Below are positions 34,701-46,700 of a DNA stretch of 64,000 nucleotides, piece after piece. The DNA is from Symbiodinium natans (Eukaryota; Sar; Dinophyceae; Suessiales; Symbiodiniaceae), in the NCBI GenBank assembly GCA_905221605.1, contig CAJNDS010002479.1, positions 120,001 to 184,000 of the forward strand, read 5' to 3'. Positions within the stretch are counted from its first letter, which is position 1; every line of letters starts with the position of its first letter. A program made the translations under genes and the position numbers. The notes under the pieces are model-generated. The model saw only the letters and a program-made list of their open reading frames with translations, was not told the DNA's origin and searched no databases.

Positions 34701-37700
34701 GGGTTTAGGGCTTGCAAGGATCCAGGGTCCTGCAAGATGTGAGGAGTTAAAAGGGGACCCCTAATCTAGAGCACTACCCTAAATCCCTCAATCGAGGGAC
34801 ATGGGAGTCTCTGAGAAAGAAGCGCACGCACCTGAACGCCTAAACCCTAAGCCCGAAACCCTAAACCCTAAACCCTAAACCCTAGACCCTAAACCCTAAA
34901 CCCTAAACCGAAGCGTGCCCAGCCCAGGTCTCTGTCGCCCAGCGGCGCCTCGCTGACCTCAGCGCTGCTGGCGCTGCGCTCCGGAACGCTCTGGGAGGCC
35001 GTTTAGGGTTTAGGGTTTAGGGGTTTAGGGTTTAGGGTTTGGGGTTAGGGTTTAGGGTTTAGGGTTTAGGGTTTAGGGTTTAGGGTTTAGGGTTTAGGGT
35101 TTAGGGTTTAGGGTTTAGGGTTTAGGGTTTAGGGTTTAGGGTTACTTTGTCAAAGTGGGGTAACAGTTTACATGTCTTCACCCGAAACAGCCGCGCATCA
35201 TGAGCATCAGCCGCCTACCGTGTGAAACCTCCGCCAGGCACCGCCGCGCATCATGAGCATCAGCCGCCCTTGGTGCGAGGTCTTTGCATTTGTCGCCCAA
35301 CATGGTTGGGACATCATGGGCATCAGCTGCCCTTGCAGCTCTTCACCCGAAACGGCCGCGCATCATGAGCATCAGCCGCCTTCCGTGTGAAATCTCCGCC
35401 CAACACGGCCGCGCATCATGAGCATCAGCCGCCCTTGGTGCGAGGTCTTTACATTTGTCGCCCAACATGGTTGGGACGTCATGGGCATCAGCTGCCCTTG
35501 GTGCCAGCTCCTCACCCGAAACGGCTGCGCATCATAAGAATCAGCCGCCTTCCGTGTGAAATCTCAGCCGCCCTTGGTGCGAGGCCCAACATGGTTGGGA
35601 CATCATTTGCATCAGCTGCCCTTGGTGCCAGCTCTTCACACGAAACGGCCGCGCATCAGGAGCATCAGCCGCCTTCCGTTTGAAATATCCGCCCAACACG
35701 GCCGCGCATCATGAGCATCAGCCGCCCTTGGTGCGAGATCTTTGCGTTTGTCGCCCAACATGGTTGGGACATCATGGGCATCAGCTGCCCTTGGTGCCAG
35801 CTCTTCACCCGAAACGGCCGCGCATCATGAGCATTAGCCGCCTTCCGTGTGAAATATCCGCCCAACACGGCTGCGCATCATGAGATCAGCCGCCCTTGGT
35901 CCGAGGTCTTTGCATTTGTCGCCCAACATGGTTGCCCTTGGTGCCAGCTCTTCATCCGAAACGGCCGCGCATCATGAGCATCAGCCGCCTTCCGTGTGAA
36001 ATCTCCGCCCAACACGGCCGCGCATCATGAGATCAGCCGCCCTTGCTGCGAGGTCTTTGCATTCTTGGCCCAACATGGTTGGGACATCATGGGCATCAGC
36101 TGCCCTTGGTGCCAGCTCTTCATCCGAAACGGCCGCGCATCATGAGCATCAGCCGCCTTCCGTGTGAAATCTCCGCCCAACACGGCCCGCGCATCATGAG
36201 CATCAGCCGCCCTTGGTGCGAGGTCTTTGCATTTTTGCCCAACATGGTTGGGACATGTTGGGACATCATGGGCATCAGCTGCCCTTGGTGCCAGCTCTTC
36301 ACCCGAAACGGCCGCGCATCATGAGCATCAGCCGCCTTCCGTGTGAAATCTCCGCCCAACACGGCCGCGCATCATGAGCATCAGCCGCCCTTGGTGCGAG
36401 GTCTTTGCATTTTTGGCCCAACATGGTTGGGACATTTTGGGACATCATGGGCATCAGCTGCCCTTGGTGCCAGCTCTTCACCCGAAACGGCCGCGCATCA
36501 TGAGCATTAGCCGCCTTCCGTGTGAAATATCCGCCCAACACGGCTGCGCATCATGAGATCAGCCGCCCTTGGTCCGAGGTCTTTGCATTTGTCGCCCAAC
36601 ATGGTTGCCCTTGATGCCAGCTCTTCACCCGAAACGGCCGCGCATCATGAGCATCAGCCTTCCGTGTGAAATCTCCGCCCAACACGGCCGCGCATCATGA
36701 GCATCAGCCGCCCTTGGTGCGAGGTCTTTGCATTTTTGGCCCAACATGGTTAGCTCTTCACCCGAAACGGCCGCGCATCATGAGCAGCAGCCGCCTTCCG
36801 TGTGAAATCTCCGCCCAACACGGCCGCGCATCGTGAGCATCAGCCGCCCTTGGTGCGAGGTTTTGGCATTTTTGGCCCAACATGGTTGGGACATCATGGG
36901 CATCAGCTGCCCTTGGTGCCAGCTCTTCACCCGAAACGGCCGCGCATCATGAGCATCAGCCGCCTTCCGTGTGAAATCTCCGCCCAACACGGCCGCGCAT
37001 CATGAGCATCAGCCGCCCTTGGTGCGAGGTCTTTGCATTTGTCGCCCAACATGGTTGGGACATCATGGGCATCAGCCGCCTTCCGTGTGAAATCTCCGCC
37101 CAACGCGGCCGCGCATCATGAGCATCAGCCGCCCTTGGTGCGAGGTCTTTACATTTGTCGCCCAACATGGTTGGGACATCATGGGCATCAGCTGCCCTTG
37201 GTGCCAGCTCCTCACCCGAAACGGCCGCGCATCATAAGAATCAGCCGCCTTCCGTGTGAAATCTCCGCCCAACACGGCCGCGCATCGTGAGCATCAGCCG
37301 CCCTTGGTGCGAGGTCTTTGCATTTGTCGCCCAACATGGTTGGGACATCATGGGCATCAGCTGCCCTTGGTGCCAGCTCTTCACCCGAAACGGCCGCGCA
37401 TCAGGAGCATCAGCCGCCTTCCGTTTGAAATATCAGCCCAACACGGCCGCGCATCATGAGCATCAGCCGCCCTTGGTGCGAGGTCTTTGCATTTTTGGCC
37501 CAACATGGTTGGGACATCATGCGCATCAGCTGCCCTTGGTGCCAGCTCTTCACCCGAAACGGCCGCGCATCATGAGCATCAGCCGCCTTCCGTGTGACAT
37601 CTCCGCCCAACACGGCCGCGCATAATGAGCATCAGCCGCCCTTGGCGCGAGGTCTTTGCATTTTTGGCCCAACATGGTTAGCTCTTCACCCGAAACGGCC

Positions 37701-40700
37701 GCGCATCATGAGCATCAGCCGCCTTCCGTGTGAAATCTCTGCCCAACACGGCCGCGCAAGCATCAGCCGCCCTTGGTGCGAGGTCTTGGCATTTTTGGCC
37801 CAATATGGTTGGGACATCATGGGCATCAGCTGCCCTTGGTGCCGGCTCTCCGCGCGTCATGAGCAACAGCCGCCTTCCGTGTGAAATCTCCGCCCAACAC
37901 GGCCGCGCATCATGAGCATCAGCCGGCCTTGGTGCGAGGTCTTTGCGTTTGTCGCCCAACATGGTTGGGACATCATGGGCATCAGCTGCCCTTGGTGCCA
38001 GCTCTTCACCCGAGACGGCCGCGCATCATGAGCATCAGCCGCCTTCGGCGTGAAATCTCCGCCCAACACGGCCGCGCATCATGAGCATCAGCCGCCCTTG
38101 GTGCGAGGTCTTTGCATTTTTGGCCCAACATGGTGGGGACATCATGGGCGTCAGCTGCCCTTGGTGCCAGCTCTTCACCCGAAACGGCCGCGCATCATGA
38201 GCATCAGCCATCCGTGTGAAATCTCCGCCCAACACGGCCGCGCATCATGAGCATCAGCCGCCCTTGGTGCGAGGTTTTTGCATTTGTCGCCCAACATGGT
38301 TGGGACATCATGGGCATCAGCTTCCCTTGGTGCCACGAAACGGCCGCGCATCATGAGCATCAGCCGCCTTCGGCGTGAAATCTCCGCCCAACACGGCCGC
38401 GCATCATGAGCATCAGCCGCCCTTGGTGCGAGGTCTTTGCATTTTTGGCCCAACATGGTGGGGACATCATGGGCATCAGCTTCCCTTGGTGCCACGAAAC
38501 GGCCGCGCATCATGAGCATCAGCCGCCTTCGGCGTGAAATCTCCGCCCAACACGGTTTGTCCGCCAAACCCCTCTCAGGCTGCTCTATCGCTGCTGGCGG
38601 ATGCACGGCAGGGGTCTCAATCCGAGTTTGCTGAGGTTGTAGTGTTGGGGGCACCTCAAAAGGCTTCTTTGTCCAAAATATGGGGCGCCGGAAATTCTAA
38701 ACTCTGAACCCTGAACCCTAAACCCTAATAAACCCTAAACCCTAAACCCTAAACCCTAAACCCTAAACCCCAAAGTGTCGTCTTTTGAAGATATCTAGGA
38801 TCTTCAGAAGATCCGCAGGCATGCTTCTTGTGAAGAGCCGCAAGCCCCAGGTCCTTGCAATGAATATAGGGGTCGGGATAATTACTACTAGTATACCCTT
38901 ATGGTCCGTTTATATAATATACTATAATAACTCCCCAAAACCCCATTCTAATCATTGCGCTATATTAAGCCTTGTGCATTCAGAGGGCCCAGGGGTCAGC
39001 CACCCACACTTGAAACCCCAAACCCCCAAACCCCAAACCCCAAACCCTGAAACCCCCAAAACCCCTAAAGCCCAAAACCTGACACCCCAAAACCTGCCAA
39101 ACCCAAACCCCAAGCCCTAAACCCCAAAATCCTTTAACCCTAACCCCCAAAACCCTAAACCCTGCAAGCCCCTACTTGGAGGTTCATGGTACTTCTTAAC
39201 GAATTATTACTGTATAACCATTTTAGCGCACTTGAGGGGCTTATAAGTGGGTTATAAGTACCCCTAAACCCTAAACCCTAAACCCTAAACCCTAAACCCT
39301 AAACCCTAAACCCTAAACCCTAAACCCTAAACCCTAAACCCTAAACCCTAAACCCTAAACCCTACACCCTAAACCCTAAACCCTGAACCCTGAACCCTAA
39401 ACCCTAAACCCTAAACCCTAAGCCCTAAACCCTAAACCCTAAACCCCAGCTGCAATTGGCCAATAAGTACCACGAACGTCCAAGCAACCCCCAAAGAGCT
39501 AGGAGACCCGATCTGCGGAGCCACAACGCGGCCCTGGCGGCCTGCGAGGTGCAAGGGTGCCAGGTTACCGCTGGTTCAGGGTTGTAGGGTTGTAGGTTTT
39601 AGGGTTTAGGTTTTAGGGTTTAGGGTTTAGGATTTGGGCTTTAGGGTTGAAACGCTCAGGGATGTTTCGGGTGGCTTGGGGCTTTTTGAGCTTCAGCTAA
39701 ACCTTAAAACCCGAAACGCTAACCCCTAAACTCTAAACCCTAAACCCTAAACACTAAATCCTAAACCCTAAACCCTAAACCCTAAACCCTAAACCCTAAA
39801 CCCTAAACCCTAAACCCTCAACCCTAAGCCTTACACGAAGGCGGGCTCTGCGTGGCTCGCGGCGCTGGCGCTGTTTGCGCGGGCGCCGCCTGGGGAGCTG
39901 GTCGCGCGGAACACCGCGCCGCTTGGCTTCGTAAAGGGGTTGTTGGGGTTGTTGGGGTTGTTGGGGTTTTTGGGGTTTTTGGGGTTTTTGGGGTTTTTGG
40001 GGTTTTTGGGGTTTTTGGGGTTTTTGGGGTTTTTGGGGTTTTTGGGGTTTTTGGGGTTTTTGGGGTTTTTGGGGTTTTTGGGGTTTTTGGGGTTTTTGGG
40101 GTTTTTGGGGTTTTTGGGGTTTTTGGGGTTTTTGGGGTTTTTGGGGTTTTTGGGGTTTTTGGGGTTTGGGGTTTAGGAAGCCTTAACCTCCGAATCCTAA
40201 GGGTTGGTTGGGGTGTGAGGCTTAAAGGGTTAAGGGCTGTGCTGATGGTGTGGCTTGCACCCTAAACCCTAGACCCTAAACCCTAAACCCTAAACCCTAA
40301 ACCCTAAACCCTGAACCCTAAACCCCAAACAAGCTCCGCGAGCCTAGGATGTCTGCCTGCGCCCAAGGCAGGAGGTGTTTGGACTTTGGAAGTTGTTGGA
40401 TTTAGGGTTTAGGGTTTAGGGTGTAGGGTTTTTCGGGCTACAGGGGTTTACCAATCTCCTGAGAATCGCCCCTTACTCCCAAACCCTAAGCCCTAAACCC
40501 TAAACCCCTATTGCAGGGTTTTGGGTTTCCCCTATTGTAGGGTTTAGGGTTTAGGGTTTAGGGTTTAGGGTTTAGGGTTTAGGGTTTAGGGTTTAGGGTT
40601 TAGGGTTTAGGGTTTAGGGTTTAGGGATCACTTTCCCCAAGCCCTAGCCCTGGCTCTCCCAGAAGCCATTCCCGGGAGGCAGCCACTGGGCCCGCTGCCT

Positions 40701-43700
40701 GGATCTCCTGCGCTCGGCTGCGAAGCGGCGGCTCGCGCTGGACGTGATCAGCGGCCTGGCGTAGGGTTTAGGGTTTAGGGTTTAGGGTTCAGGGTTTAGG
40801 GTTTAGGGTTTAGGGTTTAGGGTTTAAGGTTTAGGGTAGGGTCTAGGGTTCAGGGTGTTTGCTGTGTTGGGGCGTAGGTGCTGTGAAGGTTAGGTTTCGG
40901 AACAAGCTCGAAAGCTTCGTGAGGTGCGAAGAGCAGCTTTGGCCCGATTGTGGAGGGCCATCTACCACTTTTCTCCCACCCCACGCCGTCCGAGGCGGCA
41001 AAGCCACACAAACCTATTCCTTTTAGGGTTTAGGCCTAAACTCAAGCCAACTGCTTACTTCCTAAAACTTGTTCATTTTCATGACGTTCGGGGTTGGGTC
41101 CGAGACTCAAAGGAATGGTAGGGGGTCGGGGTTTCTCCCAAGGGCATTTTAGAAGCCAGGGGGGGTCAGGGAAAAGCCAGGGGCCGGGGCCACAAAACAC
41201 GCACCAAAATTGGGTTTTTTTGAGCAATCTGCCTGAGCCGGCCTGAAGCGCGCACGCTGCGGCGAGGGGTCCGGAGGGCTTAAGCGCCGCCGCCAAACGT
41301 AGGGCGCCGGCCGAGGCCCTGAGAGGGTTTAGGGTTTAGGCTGCCTTCTCAGGAGGATCATGGGGGATCTCCCCTTATACTAACAGTGCTTAATAGGGAC
41401 AATCCCGAGTAAGGACTGTTAGTATAAGGGGGGTTTTGGGCCTTTGGGGTTTAGGGTTTAGGGTGTACCCTGAACCCGAGACCCTAAAGCCGAGACCCTA
41501 GACCCTCCCGGCACCTTTCTTCCACTCTATCTAAATCCCAAACCTTCAGCCCCAAAAAACACCTAAACGCTACACCCTACACCCTACAAACCCGAAACCC
41601 TAAACCCTAAACCCTAAACCCTAAACCCTAAACCCAAAACCCTAAACCCCAAACCCTAAACCCTAAACCCTAAACCCTAAACGGGTGCTTCAAGGCTTCA
41701 ACAGCGCCCTCGCGGGCCTGGCGGCCGGCCGCTGCTGGGACCGCGCGACGCTGCTGCTCGGGGAGCTGCGTCGAGGCTACTTTTTGGACATTTTAGGGGT
41801 TTAGGGTTTCGGGTTTCGGGTTTAGGGTTTCGGGTTTAGGGTTTAGGGTTTAGGGGTAGGGGTGTATGAGGGGGTTTTCGGGTTTTTAGGGTTTAGGGTT
41901 TAGGGCTTGGGGCTACGGCGAGGGGAGTATGACGGGGGTCTTCGGGTTTTTAGGGTTCAGGGTTTAGGATTGCATCGGTGGCGCGGTCGTGCATAAATCC
42001 GCTCAGACACGCGAAGACACGAAGACACGCGAAGACGAGCGACCGAGCGGACGAGCGAAGACGAGCGAAGACGAGCGAAGACGAGCGAAAACAAGCGAAG
42101 ACGAGCGAAGACGAGCGAAGACGAGCGAAGACGAGCGAAGACGCGCGAAGACGAGCGAAGACGAGCGGCGTCGCTCGGCGTCGCTCGGCGCTCGGCGTCG
42201 CTCGGAGTCGCTCGGCGCTCGGCGTCGCTCGGCGCTCGGCGTGGCTCGGCGCTCGGCGTCGCTCGGCGCTCGGCGTCGCTCAGCGCTCGGCGGCGCTTCG
42301 CGGCGCTCGACGCGCGTATTTCAAGCGAAGACACGCGAAGACGAGCGACCACGCGAAGCCGATCAAGGACACCCCAAAACACACTGCTTTAACTTAATAT
42401 CTTTGACTTCCTCGGCATCTCTCGGTGTCACTTATCTTCGCTCGGCGTCGTTTTGCGTCGCCCCGCGTCGCGCTGTGAGCTCTTCTGCTACAATAGGTTT
42501 GCGATGGCTTGGGGATTATGTAAGTGTCGGGCCTTCAAAATCCATCGCACAGGACTGCTACTTCTGGCGGAGGGGGGGGGTGGTTGAGGACTTCATCTTT
42601 CTTATAGCAAAGCAGCAACGATAAGTTGCTCTGGGTCTAGAGTTTATCCATGTTTATCCCCTATACCCCTAAAGCCCTAACCCTTAACCCTAAACTCTAC
42701 ACTCTTATCCCTAAACCCTACACCCAGCGAGTGGCCCGACTGAGTCAGCTACACGCGGGCGGCAAAAAACCCTAAACCCTACAAGGTCTCTTGGCTTCAC
42801 TCGGCGTCGCTCGTCTCTACTCGGCGCTCGGCGTCGCTCGTCTTCGCTCGGCTCTCGGCGCTCGGCGTCGCTCGTTTTCACTCGGCGCTCGGCGTCGCTC
42901 GCCTTCGCTCGGCGCTCGGCGCTCGGCGCTCGGCGTCGCTCGTCGTCGCTCGTCGTCGCTCGGCGTCGCTCGGCCTCGCTCGGCGGCGCTCGGCGTCGCT
43001 CGGCGTCGCCCGGCGTCGCTCCTCGGCCTCGCTCGGCGTCGGTCGGCGTCGCTCGGCGGGAGCGTTTTTACGACCATACTGCCGCCACGCTCGGGTTTAG
43101 GGTTTCGGGTTTAGGGTTTCGGGTTTTTGGGGTTTTGGGTTTATTGGGTTTTGGGTTTTCATTGTGCCTATCGTTACAAAGGGTATACAAGGGGACTTGA
43201 GGGCGTTGAGACCAGCCGGGTTGGTTTGGCACGTGGATTGTTCCCAGCTTGTTGTGAGCTCATCTCTCAATATACTTGGAGGTTCATGTTTGTAACAATG
43301 TTGCTTAGTAACCCAAACGCAACTGAACTTATAACCCAATTATAACCCTATTGGGGTCCTTATGGGACTTATAAGGGGGTTATAACTGCGCTTAGAACTG
43401 GGTTATAAGTACCCTGAGCCTCCAAGTAGGGATCACTGCGCAGCGATGCCTAGAGTAACCTATATATCTTTTCAAGGGAAGCTGTCTTTAATCATGGGGT
43501 ATCTTCGTCCTGGCTCAAAGAACCTGTATGCCATTTCTAAAAACGCCCTGAGGTTGAGGGTTTAGGGTTGAGGGTTTAGGGTTCAGGGTTTAGAAGCCTT
43601 CGCGCCCTTCTTGAAGAACTCGGAACCACCAGGATTCTCCGGTTTCGGGTTTAGGGTTTAGGGCCTTGGGTTATTGAGCTCACGCCCTGCGTTCAGAAGG

Positions 43701-46700
43701 CCCCATCTCCCCCAACGTCATCTCCTACAACACGACCATCGGCTCCTTCGCCGACTGGGAAGGACCCTGATTCTTGGGCTTTGCCGGCAGGCCTTCCTTG
43801 TAGGTAGGATAAGGGGGGCCCTTAAGAGGGAACCCGTCTTAACCCTCTTCTGTCTCTCTGAAACAGGGACCTTATTCAGAGGGTCTATATCCCCAAGGGT
43901 CCCCAAATCCTATCCCCTACTTCCTCAATTCGAAACCCTAATAGCCTAAAGCCCAGAGCTCTACTGGTTACTAGCTCGGTAGGTTCTTGGGACATTTTTT
44001 TCCCTTATTGGGTGTAAGAGGATCATATTCAGGAATGTTTTTCAGAGGGGTTTAAGGGCCATCCTAGCTAGTTATTTACTGTTCATTTCGTTCAGCCGAT
44101 GCAGGTCTGCAGGTCAGACAACGAGGTCTGTGCTTGGCTCTACAAGAGGCCTCCTTGTGCCTCTTCCCACCTTAAGCCCTAAGCCCTAAGCCCTAAACCC
44201 TAAACCCTAAACCCTAAACCCTAAATCCTAAACCCTAAACCCTAAACCCTAAACCCTAAACCCTAAACCCTAAACCCTGAACCCTACTCCCTAAACCCTA
44301 AGACCCCAAGGGACTTGGGGACTCAGACCATGGTGACCATAGTGAGCAAATGGTGACCGAATCTCACGCCCTCTCACCCCTAAAGGCTCATACCCTCTGC
44401 GCGAAGCACCAAACCCTCAACCCCTCACCTTCACCCCCTAAACCCTAAACCCTAAGCCCTACATCCTAAATCCCCTAAATCTAAACCCTAAGCCCGAAAC
44501 CCTAAACCTGGACCCCAAACACCCTCATCCCTGAACTCTGTAGGCCCTTGCCAGGAGACCTATGGCCTTATGCCCTGGAGTGCCTGGAGCTGATGTCGCT
44601 GGATGAGCTGCAGCCGGACTGCTGGGATGATCTTAAGCACTTACCTCCAAAGGGTGTAGGGTTTAGGGTTTAGGGTTTGAGGGTTTGGTTATAGTACAGG
44701 TTGCCCTACTTAGCAACCCGACTTATAACTACCCGTCATGAGGCCTCAAGAACCCGCCTAAACCCTAAACCCTAAACCCTAAACCCTGAACCCCCAAACC
44801 CCAAAGCCAAAACCCCAATCTTACACCCAAAACCCAAAACCCCAAACCCCAAACCCCAAACCCTAAACCCCAAACCCTAAACCCCAAACCCTAAACCCCA
44901 AACCCCAAACCCTAAACCCTAAACCCTAAACCCCAAACCCTAAACCCTAAACCCTAAACCCCGAGGACCTGGAGACCTTCAACGCGGCGCTGCGGGTGGC
45001 CGCCGCCTCGTCAGCCTGGCGCGCGAGCCTGGATTTGCTGAAGGAGCCCCTGGGTTTCGGGTTTAGGGTTTAGGGTTTGGGGTTTAGGGTTTAGGGTTTA
45101 GGGTTTGGGGGTTTAGGGTTTGGGGTTTAGGGTTTGGGGTTTAGGGTTTAGGGTTTAGGGTTTAGGGTTAGGGGTTTAGGGTTTAGGGTTTAGGGCCGAA
45201 GGAGTTCAGCCTTTTTTGTTCTTCTCGGGTTGTTAGGGTTTCTTTTCTGGGTTTCTTTTTGGCTTTAGGGTTCTTAGGGTTCTTTAGGCGGCTTTAAACT
45301 TTAGGGGGCTTTAGGGAGTTTAGGGGCATTAGGGTGTACGGTTTGGGAATGTATTTTGTATTTTCTTGGGGCGGGGGTACCTTTCATGATAAAGGGCCCG
45401 TGTATTTAGGGTACCCGAGATAGGTGCCATGGTTGCCCTGAACCCAAAACCCTAAACAATAAACCATCGAAACCAAGAAACCCTGAGAATAGTTATAAGT
45501 AGCCCGAAACGGGACTTTAATTGGGGTTGTCCTACTTAATGACCCCCTAAACCCTCACCCCAAACCTATAACCCTTGTCCAAGCTACCTCCTATGATGGG
45601 CTTAGGCCTTAGGGTTTCGGGCCCTCCCTGAGTATCTGGGCTTGTGAAGAGTTTCGGGTTTAGGGTTTTTGGAGTTAGGGTTCAGGGTTCTTGGGGTTTA
45701 GGGTTCGGAGAAGTCCGTGGGCCTTGAAGCAGCTGCCCCTCACTTTTGCGAGGAGCTGACGCAGGGTGAGCTGGAGGCAAGGGCCTGTGAGATTTGTGTT
45801 GGAAGTGCGTTCACCAGAGACTTTTAAACCCTTAATGAAAGAATATCCCTTATAAATTTTAAATAGGAACCCAAATATGAATTTAATTAATTAAAGAATA
45901 TCCCTTATAAACTTTTAACGGGAACCCTAATATGACTTAACTAATTAAAGAATACCCCTTATAACATTTTAATCGGAACCCTAACATGATTTAAGGCTTG
46001 TTCCTTAATTAAGGGGTTTTGGAGTCTCTGGGTCGGGATTCGGAGGGCTGAGGAGAGCAGGTTTCGGGGTTTCGGGTGTGGCATTTAGGGTTTCGGGGGT
46101 TTAGGGCTTGGCATTTAGGGCTTAGGGTTTAGGGTTTAGGGTTAGGGTTTAGGGCTTAGGGTTTAGGGTTTAGGGTTTAGGGTTTAGGGTTTAGGGTTTA
46201 GGGTTTAGGGTTTAGAGGTTTGTTCTGTTTACAAGCAAGCAAGCATAGGGGACTGTGGCCCTCACACACTTGCCTCCATCCAGAAGAGCCGGCCCGAAAC
46301 CCAAAGCCCTAAACCCTAAACCCTAAACCCTAAACCCTAAACCCTAAACCCTAAACCCTAAACCCTAAACCCTAAACCCTAAACCCTAAAGCTCTTGAAC
46401 CTTGAATTCTAGAATGCGAAACCCTAAACCCCAAACCCTGAACCCTGAACCCGAAACCCGAAACTTAGAGTTTAGGTTTTAGGGCTCCTAGTAAATCTTG
46501 GTGAGTGGGATATTCGTAAGAACAAGCCTACGGTTTATCCCAAACCAGGACCAAGCCAGAGCCGAGGATTTACAAGGTCTCGAGTTGTAGACCCTAAGCC
46601 CTAACCCTAAACAAGTCAACCCTAAACCTCAAACCTTAAACCCTAAACCCTAAACCCTGAACCCTAAACCCCAAACCCCGAACCCTCAAGGCGGATTGGG

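Noticed and set aside
35185-38556. Many open frames of 60-160 codons on both strands
   Set aside because: They come from the 169-bp satellite. The unit is not a multiple of three, frames change between copies, and both strands are open.
39852-40265. Frame encoding VFGVFGVFG repeats
   Set aside because: It is a translation of the TTTTTGGGG nonamer array; only its first 70 or so bases overlap a true PPR exon, in the same frame.
41042-41296. 84-codon minus-strand frame
   Set aside because: It falls in the PPR intron between two phase-matched exons and shows no recognisable family.
42817-43077. Arg/Ala-rich protein frame on the minus strand
   Set aside because: It is a product of the CGGCGTCGCT minisatellite period.
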